Part shown: in pieces, positions 37,775-47,333 of the stretch
How the letters are laid out: every line of letters begins with the position of its first letter
Numbering within the stretch: position 1 is the first letter of the stretch
Assembly: GCF_001427105.1 (NCBI RefSeq)
Contig: NZ_LMGI01000001.1
Location: 868,001 to 932,000 of the forward strand
Direction: 5' to 3'
From: Sphingopyxis sp. Root154
GTDB taxonomy: Bacteria > Pseudomonadota > Alphaproteobacteria > Sphingomonadales > Sphingomonadaceae
Length of the DNA stretch: 64,000 bases
Notes under the pieces: model-generated
Seen by the model: the letters and a program-made list of their open reading frames with translations, nothing else
What the model was told of the DNA's origin: nothing
Database searches by the model: none
Made by a program: the position numbers and the translations under genes

Positions 37775-37798
37775 ATTATTTCCTGACTTGGCTCAATG

Positions 37799-38824
37799 TC
37801 ATTTGAAGGCCGCGACCAGCTTGTCATACTGCGCCTTGCTGATCTCGATCATCGACCCGTGGCGCGCGCCGGCGGGCACCGCGTATCGATTCCATTCGGT
37901 CACACCGCTGTTCCCCGACATCTGGAACCACGGCCCCTCGAGCCGCGGCGCTTTGGAAACGCCGTAGCTGGTGCCCGCATATTGCTCGTAATAAAGCAGC
38001 CAGTCGGCGCCGTTGGGCGCGCGGATGATCGTCGGCGCCTCGCGGAAATTGGGGCTGAGCGCCGGGCCGGGGGTCGGATAGGGGCCGGTCAATTCCTTGG
38101 CGCAGGTGATGCGAACGGTCTTGCCCGTCGTCCAGGCATAGGAGGGGTAACGCTCGTCCTTCAGGATCGCGCAATAGCCGCCCTCGGGGTTCGGCTGGAT
38201 GACCGTGTCGATCGTCGCCATTTCCCATTCGAACAGGCGCCGAGGCGGCCCGGCAAAGCTTTTGAGGTCGGGGGACAGGACGTAAAGCGTGCGCTGGCTT
38301 TCCCAATAACGTTCGGGGTCGCTCGCCGATCCGGGAATGGTGGGCGTGTGCCAGCTCAGCAGGAAACGCTTCGACGGCTTGTCGAAATAGAGTTTGGGGG
38401 CACCGATGCGCTGCAGCGGATTGGCAAGGCCGACCGCGGACTGAAGGTCGGGCTGATAGGTGCCGTAGGGCGCCCAAGTGATGAGGTCGTCCGACACCCA
38501 GAAGCGGATCAGCGGGTCCTCGTCGCTCTTGTTGCCGACCAGATAATAGCGTCCGTCAGCCCCCTGTGCGATCGAAGCGTGGCCGTGATAATCCTTCGAC
38601 ACCGGCTTTCCGCCGTTGAGCTCGGTCCAATAAAGGCCGTCGCGGCTGACCGAATAATAGAGGATGCCGTAATGATCCGTTTTCATATGCGCGAACAGAT
38701 AGGCTTTGTCGGGATGGACATAGGTGCCCGGCGCCGCGGACGGCTGCGTGTTATCTTGCGCCAGGGCCGGCGCCATGAGCGCGGCGAGCGCAAAGCAAGC
38801 CATCGACAGTCTGCGAAGCGACAT
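37799..38824 (-). CDS. Secreted five-bladed-propeller glycosidase, GH43-like
   Basis: This 341-residue protein has a signal peptide (about 1-22, ALA/Q). The repeat pattern of short blades with ISRDGLYWTEL-type segments suits a GH43/GH32-like propeller: YYSVSRDGLYWTELNGGKPV, FWVSDDLITWAPYGTYQPDL, LQRIGAPKLYFDKPSKRFLL (general base or Asp region), NFREAPTIIRAPNGADWLLY (Glu-containing). It likely trims side chains from the glycan outside the cytoplasm. GGGGAGAG precedes the ATG. Exact family and linkage are uncertain. Confidence 0.72.
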   Translation of the reverse strand: MSLRRLSMACFALAALMAPALAQDNTQPSAAPGTYVHPDKAYLFAHMKTDHYGILYYSVSRDGLYWTELNGGKPVSKDYHGHASIAQGADGRYYLVGNKSDEDPLIRFWVSDDLITWAPYGTYQPDLQSAVGLANPLQRIGAPKLYFDKPSKRFLLSWHTPTIPGSASDPERYWESQRTLYVLSPDLKSFAGPPRRLFEWEMATIDTVIQPNPEGGYCAILKDERYPSYAWTTGKTVRITCAKELTGPYPTPGPALSPNFREAPTIIRAPNGADWLLYYEQYAGTSYGVSKAPRLEGPWFQMSGNSGVTEWNRYAVPAGARHGSMIEISKAQYDKLVAAFK

Positions 38825-38912
38825 GATCTCTCCCCTGTTGGGCCTGCGTCGACCCCTTGCATAAGCTTCGATCTCGTATAAGCAGATATATATGATAAAT
38901 AAAGAGGACGCG

Positions 38913-39875
38913 ATGAACGACGGAAAAGATTTTTCACGGGGTAGCGCGGGAACGGAAATCCGCCTCGCGCTGTTCGGCATCGGCAAGATCGCGCGCGATC
39001 AGCACCTGCCCGCGATCGCCGCCGATCCGCGTTTCCGGCTGGCCGCGACCGCGAGCCGCAACGATTCGGTCGATGGCGTGCCGGGCTATCGCGACATCGA
39101 CGATCTGCTTGCCGCCGGCGTCCAGCTCGACGCCGTGGCGCTGTGTACGCCGCCCGAAGGCCGCGCCGATATCGCGCGCCGCGCGATCGACGCAGGCCTG
39201 CACGTGATGCTCGAAAAGCCGCCCGGCGTCACCGCCGACGAAGTGCGCGCGCTTGCGCGCCACGCGGCGGCGAAAGGCGTCACGCTGTTCGCGTCCTGGC
39301 ACTCGCGCGAAGCCGCCGCGGTCGATAGCGCGCGCGACTGGCTGTCGGGTCGTGTCGTCACCGGCGGGCGGATTATATGGAAAGAGAATATCCGCCAATG
39401 GCACCCCGGCCAAGAGTGGATCCTCGAGCGCGCGGGCATGGGTGTCTTCGATCCCGCGATCAACGCGCTCTCGATCCTGACCCGCATCCTGCCGGCACGC
39501 TTCGACGTCGAGGCCGCCACCCTCGACATTCCAAGCAACCGGTCCGCCGCGATCGCCGCCGCCTGCACATTGCGCAGCGCCGAAGGCTATAAGATCGAAG
39601 CCGATCTCGATTTCCTGTTCGGCGGCGCGCCAAGCTGGGACATCGAAATTGCGACCGATGCCGGGCGATTGATCCTGCGCGACGGCGGCGCGACGGTCGA
39701 GCTGCCCGGCGCCGCGCCGAATAGCGGCGAAAATTGCGAATATCCTCGCCTCTACGGTCGCTTCCACGCGCTGGTCGAAGCCGCGGAAATCGAAGCCGAC
39801 ACCGCGCCGCTCGAACTCGTCGAACAAGCCTACCGTGTTGGTGAGGCGCGCGCCGCGCCGCCTTTCGCTTTCTGA
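38913..39875 (+). CDS. Gfo/Idh/MocA oxidoreductase, probable D-galactose 1-dehydrogenase
   Basis: This 320-residue NAD(P)-dependent enzyme has the Rossmann start IRLALFGIGKIARDQHLPAI and the LHVMLEKPPGVTADE segment with the catalytic Lys (EKPPG). GRIIWKENIRQWHPGQEWIL follows in the substrate domain, as in galactose and arabinose dehydrogenases of this family. AAAGAGGA precedes the ATG. It is the first oxidation step of the pathway, feeding the lactonase and dehydratase. It is divergent from the GH43-like gene across a short AT-rich promoter with TAT(A/G)YGAT half-sites. Confidence 0.85.
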   Translation: MNDGKDFSRGSAGTEIRLALFGIGKIARDQHLPAIAADPRFRLAATASRNDSVDGVPGYRDIDDLLAAGVQLDAVALCTPPEGRADIARRAIDAGLHVMLEKPPGVTADEVRALARHAAAKGVTLFASWHSREAAAVDSARDWLSGRVVTGGRIIWKENIRQWHPGQEWILERAGMGVFDPAINALSILTRILPARFDVEAATLDIPSNRSAAIAAACTLRSAEGYKIEADLDFLFGGAPSWDIEIATDAGRLILRDGGATVELPGAAPNSGENCEYPRLYGRFHALVEAAEIEADTAPLELVEQAYRVGEARAAPPFAF

Positions 39876-39899
39876 CCCCGGCGCGGCGTCAACGGGCGC

Positions 39900-40967
39900 T
39901 CAGCGAGCGCGCGATCCGGCGGGGACAGGCGATTGCGTTCCGACGGCTACGGGCTCGCCGAAATCCGGCCAACCCGCGGCGGTCCATCCAAAACGCTGGA
40001 TATGCGGGGCCCGTTTCGCCGTGCAGCCCATGCCGGGGGCCGGGTTGGCATGATAGACAATCCAGCTTTCCCGGCCGTCGGGCGACCGGAAAAAGCCGTT
40101 GTGGCCGGTCGCATAGACGCCGTTGGCGCTCTTGAAGACAGGCTGCGGCGACTTGCTCCACGCGGCGGCGTCGAGCGGATCGGCGCCCGGCGGCGCGCGG
40201 AGCAGCCCCAGCGAATAATCGTCGGACCAGCAGGCACTGGCCGAATAGGTCAGAAACAGGTCGCCCTTTGGCCCCGGCAGGAATTCGGGGCCCTCGACAA
40301 TCTGCCGCCCGCCCAGCCTTTCCCAGACATGGTCGGGCCGCGCGATCACCGTCTCGCGCCCCTTCAGCGTCCAGGGATCCTCCATCTCGGCAATCGCGAT
40401 GGCGCTGTCGGGCCCGATATAGGGCGAGTAAGCGAAATAGCGCTTGCCACCGTGATCGAAGATGGTGCCGTCGATCCCGGCATGCGCCGTATTGACGCGG
40501 CCGCGGTCGATCCACTTTCCGCGCATCGGATCGGGCCCCGCATTTTCCAAAACAAAGATCGCGCGATGATCGTCATCGGTGAAACCGCTGGCGGTCGCCG
40601 AATAATAGAGGAACCATTTCCCATCGATGCGGTGCAGCTCGGGCGCCCATATCGAATGGGCGTTCGCGCCCTCCTTCGGCGGCGTCCAGACAACCACCGG
40701 CTCGACCTCGCCCAGCCTCGCCACATTGTCGGTCCGCCACAGCGCGATCCGGTCGCCGAGCGTATGAGTGTAATAATAATGTCCGCCGACCTGCAGTATC
40801 CACGGATCGGGGCCAGAGGACAGCAGGGGATTGGCGAAGGTGGCGACGCCCGCCTCCTCAGCCGCCGCAGGCAATGCGAGACCGCCGATTGCCGAGACCG
40901 CAACACCCCATGCGATCCGCCGGACGAAACGGCGCGCAAGACAGGTGACCGAACCCGAAAAAAGCAT
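39900..40967 (-). CDS. Secreted GH43 glycosidase, arabinan/galactan type
   Basis: This 355-residue protein has a signal peptide (about 1-36, AAA/E). GH43 propeller features are NPLLSSGPDPWILQVGGHYY near residue 46 with the catalytic Asp, SIWAPELHRIDGKWFLYYSA near 105, AHAGIDGTIFDHGGKRYFAY near 160 with the second Asp, and GRQIVEGPEFLPGPKGDLFL near 220 with the acid Glu. All three acidic residues are present. Typical substrates are arabinosides or galactosides; this cannot be decided by eye. It converges on the Gfo/Idh gene with 24 bases between. Confidence 0.88.
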   Translation of the reverse strand: MLFSGSVTCLARRFVRRIAWGVAVSAIGGLALPAAAEEAGVATFANPLLSSGPDPWILQVGGHYYYTHTLGDRIALWRTDNVARLGEVEPVVVWTPPKEGANAHSIWAPELHRIDGKWFLYYSATASGFTDDDHRAIFVLENAGPDPMRGKWIDRGRVNTAHAGIDGTIFDHGGKRYFAYSPYIGPDSAIAIAEMEDPWTLKGRETVIARPDHVWERLGGRQIVEGPEFLPGPKGDLFLTYSASACWSDDYSLGLLRAPPGADPLDAAAWSKSPQPVFKSANGVYATGHNGFFRSPDGRESWIVYHANPAPGMGCTAKRAPHIQRFGWTAAGWPDFGEPVAVGTQSPVPAGSRAR

Positions 40968-41404
40968 GCGCCTCTCCTCCTTTTGCTCTGATCGTTATTT
41001 ATAATATAAGTATGATCAAAATGGCAACCTGCGACTTGGGCGCGTATGAGTGGATGCGGCCTGGTTGCCGTTGCAAGCGCCAGAATCGCGGAAGTCCGGC
41101 AAAGGGCCGGCGACGACGAGCACCACACGGCCGACAATCGTTTGGTGCCCAGCTTTCTGCCGGTGTTCCAAGCCGGACGCGGCAATCCCATGATCATTCT
41201 CCTACAGCCGAAATGGCCGGGAGCGGTCGTCCACCACGTAAAGCTTTCGCGCTCCATCCAGACTGTGGCCGTAGCGCCACAGCGCCGGATGATTCGTATC
41301 CGGCGGGAGATTGGCGTTCATCCTAACCGTTTTCCCGAGCGTTGCTGACGCGGCTGCCGGATTTCGGCGACCGCACATATGCCTGAAAACAACAGGAGGA
41401 GAGG
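40968..41404. promoter_or_regulatory. Divergent promoter region with inverted operator-like half-sites
   Basis: These 437 bases separate the GH43 gene from the second TonB receptor. At 40990-41017, GATCGTTA and GTATGATC face each other across AT-rich DNA, resembling the site between the symporter and GntR genes. The rest holds only weak frames; a minus-strand 39-codon frame starting near 41320 has no family look. AGGAGGAGAGG directly precedes the receptor start. Confidence 0.5.
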
Positions 41405-44263
41405 ATGATGACCCAATTCCAGCAATTTGCTCGGTCGGGAACGGCCGGCATCGCCGTCGCGGCAGCTCTGGCAGGCGCCGCCCCCTGCAACGCACAGCAA
41501 TCGGAACCGCTTCCGCAGGACAGCACGGCCGAAGCATCGGGGGAAACCATTGTCGTCACCGGTTCGCGCATCCGCCGCGACCCGCTGGATCAGGAAGCCC
41601 CAATCGCGTTCATCGGTCAGGAGGATATCGCGAAGACCGGTCTCAATTCGGTCAACGACGTGCTCCAGCGGCTACCCAGTTCGGGAGGCGGTCTAAACAG
41701 CAAGTTCAACAACAGCGGCAACCTCGGCAATCCGCCCGACGGCGGCGGGGTCGGCGCGGGCGCGGCGGAAATCGACCTGCGTTATCTGGGATCGCGCCGC
41801 GTGCTCGTGCTCGTCGATGGCATCCGCTATGTGAACGGCGCCTCGGCGAGCGGCGTGCCCGGATCGACCGACCTCAACTCGATCCCCGAAAGCGCGATCG
41901 AGCGCATCGAAGTTTTGCAGGACGGCGCCTCGGCGATTTACGGGTCGGACGCGATCGCCGGCGTCGTCAACATCATCACCAAGAAGAGCCAGGAGGGCCT
42001 CCGCGCCAGCGCGCAGGTCGGCGGCTATGGCCAGGGCGACGGCTTTACCAAGAGCGCGCAGGTCAGCTGGGGCAACGGTCGCGGCCCGACGCAGATCGTC
42101 GTCGGCGCCAACTATGTCCAGCAGGACGGCGTCCTCGCAGGCAGCCGGGCGATTTCGCGGTTTCCGGCGCCCTATTCGGATACCTGTCTCGATGGCGGCT
42201 GCTCGGGCTTCGTGCCGCTCGGGCGCTTTATCGTCTTCGGCAACGACCTGACGCTGCGCGGCCCGGTGATCGGCCGCAACCCGGTGTACAACGCCGGAAA
42301 TCCGACCGATCCCGCGAGCGATTTCAAGGCGTTTGGCGATGCCGACCGCTTCAATTTCGGTCCGTTCAACTATCTGCAGATTCCGGTCGAACGCTATGGC
42401 GCCTTCATCAACGCGCGGCAGGAAATCTCCGACAGCATCAATTTCTCGGTTCGCGGGATCTGGAACCAGCGTAAATCGAAAAACCAGGCCGCGCCGCTGC
42501 CCTTCGGTTTCGGTCCCGCCGCGGGGCTGACCCCGGTGCTCGACGCGATCACCGTCGATGCGACCAACCCCTTCAACCCGTTCGGGGTGACGCTCGACGC
42601 AAGCAACACCGATCTGGTCTATCGCCGTTTCGTCGAGGGCGGTCCGCGCCGCTTCAACCAGACCGTGACGACCCTCTATGGCGTCGCGACGCTCGACGGC
42701 AGCTTCGACATCGGTGGCGGGCGCAAATGGTATTGGGACGTCAACGCCGCCTATGGCCGCAACAAGGCCAAGCAGACGATGTTCGGCAACATCAATTCGG
42801 ATCGCCTGCGCCAGGCGCTCGGCCCCGTCGCCGCCTGCACCGGCGAATGCGTGCCGTTCAACATCTTCGGCGGCGCCGGTTCGATCACCCAGCCGATGCT
42901 CGACTATGTCATGTTCACCCAGCGCGACCGCAGCCGCCAGTCGACCTTCAGCGCCTCGGCCAACGTCACCGGCAGCCTGTTCGACCTGCCCGGCGGGCCG
43001 CTCGGCATCGCGGTCGGGGTCGAATATCGCAAACTGAAAGGCAGCTTCGATCCCGACCCGATCGTCGCCGCTGGCTTCAGTTCGGACATCCCGGCGCTGC
43101 CGACGCGCGGCAGCTATAATGTCAAGGAAGCCTATGCCGAACTCAGCGCTCCGGTGCTGTCCAACACCCCCTTCTTCGACCTGCTCGAATTCACCGGCGC
43201 GGTGCGCTGGTCGGACTATTCGACTTCGGGCTCGACGACGACGCTGAAGGGAGGCGTCAACTGGAAGCCGATCGAGGACCTGCGCCTCCGCGCCTCCTAT
43301 GCCGAAGGCTTCCGCGCCCCGTCGATCGGCGAATTGTTCGGCACCCAGTCGCGCTTCGACCAGCCGATCAACGATCCCTGCTCGACCTCCACGACCACGG
43401 GCCAGAACTGGAACAATAACACAACCGTTAGGGCCAATTGCATCGCGCAGGGCGTTCCCGCCGCCGGCTATGCCCAAGCCAATCCGCAGATTTCGGTGCT
43501 CGTCGGCGGCAACGAGGATCTGGCGGCCGAAAGTTCGAAGAGCTGGATTTTCGGCGGCGTGTACAGTCCCGGTTTCATCCCCGGCCTGTCGATCGAGGCC
43601 AATTATTACGACATAAAGATCAAGGGGGCGATCCAGGCGGTGAATGCCGAGATCACGCTGGGCCAGTGTGTCGCGCAGAATGATGCCGACGCCTGCGCGC
43701 TCGTCACCCGCGCGGGCGGCGGACAGCTCACCTTCGTCGAGGGGCTGCTCCAGAATATCGCCGGCATCCGCACCAAGGGGATCGACGCGAACCTGACCTA
43801 CCGGACGCAGAAAACCGCCGCCGGCCGGTTCGGCTTCACCTGGAACAACACGTTCCTCACCCAATATGACGTGATCGTGCCGACCGCCGACGGCCCTCTC
43901 GTCGTCAGCCGCGAGGGGACCGAACAGGGCAGCCCCAGCCAGGTCTTCCCCAAATGGAAGTCGGTCGGCATAATCGACTGGGACGGCACATCAATCGGTG
44001 CAACGCTGACAGGCCGTTATGTTTCAGCCGTCAGGGAGCCGCTGGCCGACGACAACAAGTTGAAGGCGCGCTTTTACACCGACTTCCAGCTGCGCTGGTT
44101 CCCGGCGGACGATCCCGAGGCCTTCGGCTTCGCGCTCGGCGTGAACAATCTGTTCAACGTCAAGGCGCCGGGCTGCATCAGCTGCGACATCAACAATTTC
44201 GATCCGACGGGCTATGACCTGCCCGGACGCTATTATTACGTCCGCGCCAGCTTCAAGATGTAG
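41405..44263 (+). CDS. TonB-dependent receptor, second copy
   Basis: This 952-residue outer-membrane receptor has a signal peptide (about 1-35, ending near CNAQ), [17 protein letters not shown] as the TonB-box/plug start, and a plug with [38 protein letters not shown] and GVVNIITKK. The barrel has large loops and ends [10 protein letters not shown]. The [11 protein letters not shown] and [18 protein letters not shown] plug differs from that of the first receptor, so they belong to different subgroups and may take different oligosaccharides. Two tandem ATGs follow a strong AGGAGG. Confidence 0.93.
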   Translation: MMTQFQQFARSGTAGIAVAAALAGAAPCNAQQSEPLPQDSTAEASGETIVVTGSRIRRDPLDQEAPIAFIGQEDIAKTGLNSVNDVLQRLPSSGGGLNSKFNNSGNLGNPPDGGGVGAGAAEIDLRYLGSRRVLVLVDGIRYVNGASASGVPGSTDLNSIPESAIERIEVLQDGASAIYGSDAIAGVVNIITKKSQEGLRASAQVGGYGQGDGFTKSAQVSWGNGRGPTQIVVGANYVQQDGVLAGSRAISRFPAPYSDTCLDGGCSGFVPLGRFIVFGNDLTLRGPVIGRNPVYNAGNPTDPASDFKAFGDADRFNFGPFNYLQIPVERYGAFINARQEISDSINFSVRGIWNQRKSKNQAAPLPFGFGPAAGLTPVLDAITVDATNPFNPFGVTLDASNTDLVYRRFVEGGPRRFNQTVTTLYGVATLDGSFDIGGGRKWYWDVNAAYGRNKAKQTMFGNINSDRLRQALGPVAACTGECVPFNIFGGAGSITQPMLDYVMFTQRDRSRQSTFSASANVTGSLFDLPGGPLGIAVGVEYRKLKGSFDPDPIVAAGFSSDIPALPTRGSYNVKEAYAELSAPVLSNTPFFDLLEFTGAVRWSDYSTSGSTTTLKGGVNWKPIEDLRLRASYAEGFRAPSIGELFGTQSRFDQPINDPCSTSTTTGQNWNNNTTVRANCIAQGVPAAGYAQANPQISVLVGGNEDLAAESSKSWIFGGVYSPGFIPGLSIEANYYDIKIKGAIQAVNAEITLGQCVAQNDADACALVTRAGGGQLTFVEGLLQNIAGIRTKGIDANLTYRTQKTAAGRFGFTWNNTFLTQYDVIVPTADGPLVVSREGTEQGSPSQVFPKWKSVGIIDWDGTSIGATLTGRYVSAVREPLADDNKLKARFYTDFQLRWFPADDPEAFGFALGVNNLFNVKAPGCISCDINNFDPTGYDLPGRYYYVRASFKM

Positions 44264-44279
44264 GCGTTCGGGTTTGGAG

Positions 44280-44309
44280 GGCGATCGATCTCGCGTGAGA
44301 TCGATCGCC
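44280..44309 (+). terminator. Hairpin after the second TonB receptor
   Basis: GCGATCGATCTC-GCGT-GAGATCGATCGC is a perfect 12-bp stem (44281-44308), with one extra G-C pair outside it, followed by CTCTTCCC. It is a likely terminator, though with a weak T-tail. Confidence 0.75.
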
Positions 44310-44931
44310 TCTTCCCATTGGGATCCAACATCCTATCTGATGGGCGGAACGAAGGAGGCGAAAGCGTCCGGCATTACGGCACGTGGCGCTTCATCAAACC
44401 TTCATCCACTGTATCGATATAATCCTCAACCCCTCCGTTCAGCGACCCAGAACGGGGGCGCCCGCTGCGAACCGGCTAATTTGGCCGGTTTGGGACAGTC
44501 CGCTTCCAGGAGTAAATCTGAGACAGCGGACGTGGGCACGGTTTTGATCTGAGATTTGTTCTGGCCCGATGTGATGTCGAGCGACCAATGATCGCGTATC
44601 GACCAATTTCCAGCCGATCGGCCGGTTGGAACTGTTGCTCTGCGCCGCGCCGGAGACGTAACTGCATAGATAGTGCTAGGCTATCACAGCATCCTCTCGA
44701 CAGTATTGGACGACTCTACCTTCTGGCCGCATCTTCTGCGGCAGGAGATATATTATAATCGAATTTTTACAGCGCGTGGTGCTCGTTCGCGGGGCCGGAC
44801 GCGGGTTGGAGTCCGGCTGTGTGGGAGCCCTCGCCGGTCGCGGCGCATCGATGATGGTAAGCGATGATGTCACGATGTCCGCATATTCAGCCGCAATTGG
44901 CGGCAAACACTGAGCACAAGGAGATCGCCCG
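44310..44931. other. Gene-free stretch, possible insertion boundary
   Basis: These 622 bases contain no convincing gene. Seen are AACCGGC-N7-GCCGGTT (44470-44490) and GTCCGCT...AGCGGAC (44498-44531), two inverted repeats close together. The region marks the change from the sugar locus to less GC-rich accessory genes. The end contains ACAAGGAGAT, the ribosome site of the LysE gene. Confidence 0.5.
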
Positions 44932-45561
44932 ATGCTGGATTTAACCTTGCTTCTCGCCTTTCTGGGGGCGGCCTGCGTCCTCACTGTGACGCCTGGCGTA
45001 GACACGGCAATGGTGCTGCGCGCCGCGACGATCGATGGTCGGCATTCAGCAGTTTTCGCCTCTATCGGCATTGCTCTTGGCTGCCTGATCTGGGGCGCTG
45101 CCGTTTCGCTCGGCCTGGGCACTATTCTCCGCGCATCGGACTGGGCTTACACTATCCTCAAGTCAGCCGGCGCTGCTTACCTGCTATGGCTTGGCGCGAA
45201 GCTGTTGCTGGAGCCGCGTGACGAACTGGATGCCTCAACCCTTCAACCCGTTTCAATTGGCCTCAGAGGCGCCTTTTCGCGAGGCTTCCTGACAAATCTG
45301 CTGAATCCGAAAATAGGCGTATTCTACGTCACCTTCCTACCTCAATTCGTGCCCGTCGGCGCAAATATCGCCGGATATTCGTTCTTCCTCGCGGTGCTAC
45401 ACGTCGCTCTGACGCTCGTATGGTTTACGGCTCTGATCACTGCCACAGTGCCGCTAGGTAAGGTCTTGCGCTCACCAAAGGCGATTAAGACGCTGGATCG
45501 GCTGACAGGGCTTGTTCTTGTGACATTCGGACTCAAACTGGCGGCATCTTCAGCGCGTTGA
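44932..45561 (+). CDS. LysE/RhtB-family amino-acid exporter
   Basis: This 209-residue inner-membrane protein has about six helices. The family start is ACVLTVTPGVDTAMVLRAAT (TPG motif near residue 22), followed by AGAAYLLWLGAKLLLEP in the middle and FLTNLLNPKIGVFYVTFLPQ, the conserved NPK segment. AAGGAGAT precedes the ATG. It probably exports an amino acid or homoserine-like compound; the substrate is unknown. Confidence 0.9.
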   Translation: MLDLTLLLAFLGAACVLTVTPGVDTAMVLRAATIDGRHSAVFASIGIALGCLIWGAAVSLGLGTILRASDWAYTILKSAGAAYLLWLGAKLLLEPRDELDASTLQPVSIGLRGAFSRGFLTNLLNPKIGVFYVTFLPQFVPVGANIAGYSFFLAVLHVALTLVWFTALITATVPLGKVLRSPKAIKTLDRLTGLVLVTFGLKLAASSAR

Positions 45562-45666
45562 CCATTGGGATCCCACGGTTGCCAAACCACAGCCAAGACG
45601 GAATTGGGCGAAGCGCGCGCGATCTTAAGCACCGGGTCGCAGAGGCTTGCGGCGGGGCGACGCAAG

Positions 45667-46098
45667 CTAGGCGCGCGTGGATTCATGAGAATGTTCATCG
45701 GGCGGCATACGCTGGAAATGTTTTGCCGTCCCCTCAAGCTGGACCCACTTATGTTTCGATTGCTCGAATAGTGACATGTCAGGTGGTGCAAAGGACGGCT
45801 CGGCAAGCGAACCTACCGCCACCCCAATCATGAATGGCGAAGCATCGGGTTTCCAGTAAACGGTCGAGCCGCAAGTTGGGCAGAAATGCATCCGGACTTT
45901 TCGACCGCTCTCGGCGGTACGGATGAATTCTGTAGACGCTCCGGTAATTTGGACACCATCTATGGGATAGAATGCGTTTGCGCTGAACGGCGCACCCGTT
46001 CTTCGCTGGCAGGCGAAACAGTGACACACCGCCGTCAATCGGGGTGGCCCGCTAAGCGCCAGCCTAAGAGCGCCACAAGCGCATTGGGGGTCGGGCAT
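45667..46098 (-). CDS. GFA/CENP-V-family zinc-binding protein
   Basis: This 143-residue protein has the cysteine set of the GFA family: CACGALRL near residue 7, CHCFACQRRTGAPF near 26, and FCPTCGSTVYWKP near 72. Members are often annotated glutathione-dependent formaldehyde-activating, but most have no proven function. A strong GGAGGAGG stands before the ATG at 46098. It is transcribed against its neighbours. Confidence 0.85.
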   Translation of the reverse strand: MPDPQCACGALRLALSGPPRLTAVCHCFACQRRTGAPFSANAFYPIDGVQITGASTEFIRTAESGRKVRMHFCPTCGSTVYWKPDASPFMIGVAVGSLAEPSFAPPDMSLFEQSKHKWVQLEGTAKHFQRMPPDEHSHESTRA

Positions 46099-46351
46099 GG
46101 AACCTCCTCCGGTAGCACGATGAGATATGGTTAGATGTGCATCGAGCACGAACGCAGGCTGAAACCGCACTTCGGGCGTATCGCCCACAGTTGATGGCAA
46201 CAGGCTGTCGAACTTACGAGGCGGCGCATATCGTCGGTGTATCGAAAACGACATATGTGTGGGTTCGTTCACCACAGATTGGTGCGTATCCGTGCCGGAG
46301 CAAAAAAGACATCCTCTACCACTTAGCCTGCCCAGCGCGTATATTCAGAGT

Positions 46352-47251
46352 ATGAGACCCGACGATATTCCTCGCATCGATCTTCGCATTTTGCGGCAAT
46401 TCGTTGCAGTAGCAGAAGAGCTGCATTTTCGGCGCGCGGCGGAGCGTTTGGCAATGTCGCAGCCGCCGCTGACGGCTGCAATCCGACGGCTGGAAGAAGA
46501 GGTTGGCGCGACCCTGATCGAGCGTGGTCGCAAAACCGTCAGACTGACCGCCGCAGGCAAGGTCTTGCTTACCGAGGCGCGGCGGTTGCTCATTGCCGCG
46601 GGAGATGCACTAGCTGCTACACGCGATGCTGCCGAGGGCCGGAGAGGCCATGTGCGGTTGAGCTATGTGGGCAGTGCCATGTATGGTCGCCTGCCTCAAG
46701 ATTTGCGCCTTTTTCGGCAAATGAACTCGGGCGTTCGGATCGATCTGCGCGAGATGACCACCGCGATGCAGATAGCGGCTCTGCGAGCCGACGAGATCGA
46801 CCTGGCGATCGTTATTCCGCCGCTGAGCGCCGCGGACGGGTTGCGGATCGAACCTTATGATGCCGACCGCCTGGCGATTGCGCTGCCTCTATCGCATCGC
46901 CTCGCCGCTTCACCTGACCTGAAACTATCAGATATCGCCGGAGAGCAGATGATTATTTGGCCCCGTTCGCAGGGACCGGGCTTTTACGATCAGGTGATGC
47001 GACTTTGTGGCGAAGCCGGATTTGCTCCATGCATTGTACAAGAGGCGCACGGCATGCATGCGGTGCTGTCACTCGTAGCGATAGAAATGGGGCTCGCCAT
47101 CGTGCCGGCGAGTATGGCTTCGGTTCGACCCGGAGAAATAAGCTATCGCGTGCTCGATGGCGAAGCAGCGACATTCGAGATATTGCTATGTCATCGCGCG
47201 AATATTGATAATTCCGCAGCCGCGCTCCTTGCCGGGGTTTTGCGTCGATAG
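46352..47251 (+). CDS. LysR-family transcription regulator
   Basis: This 299-residue protein has the N-terminal helix-turn-helix LHFRRAAERLAMSQPPLTAA followed by IRRLEEEVGATLIERGRKTV. The effector domain starts at GHVRLSYVGSAMYGRLP. The chosen start (MRPDDIPRIDLRILRQFV) gives the standard length. It lies 82 bases upstream of the SDR/SMP-30 fusion on the same strand, and probably regulates that gene or LysE. Confidence 0.92.
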   Translation: MRPDDIPRIDLRILRQFVAVAEELHFRRAAERLAMSQPPLTAAIRRLEEEVGATLIERGRKTVRLTAAGKVLLTEARRLLIAAGDALAATRDAAEGRRGHVRLSYVGSAMYGRLPQDLRLFRQMNSGVRIDLREMTTAMQIAALRADEIDLAIVIPPLSAADGLRIEPYDADRLAIALPLSHRLAASPDLKLSDIAGEQMIIWPRSQGPGFYDQVMRLCGEAGFAPCIVQEAHGMHAVLSLVAIEMGLAIVPASMASVRPGEISYRVLDGEAATFEILLCHRANIDNSAAALLAGVLRR

Positions 47252-47333
47252 CTGCCGCCTATCACGGCGTCCTGTCATCGGTATTGGAACATTTTCAACG
47301 GCGTTCGCATCTTCCGCAGCAAGGAGATGTGCC

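Noticed and set aside
44315-45573. A 12-base direct repeat CCATTGGGATCC flanking the LysE gene (44315-44326 and 45562-45573), suggestive of an insertion duplication
   Set aside because: Twelve-base repeats occur by chance many times in 64 kb, and there is no transposase or inverted termini, so no mobile element is claimed.
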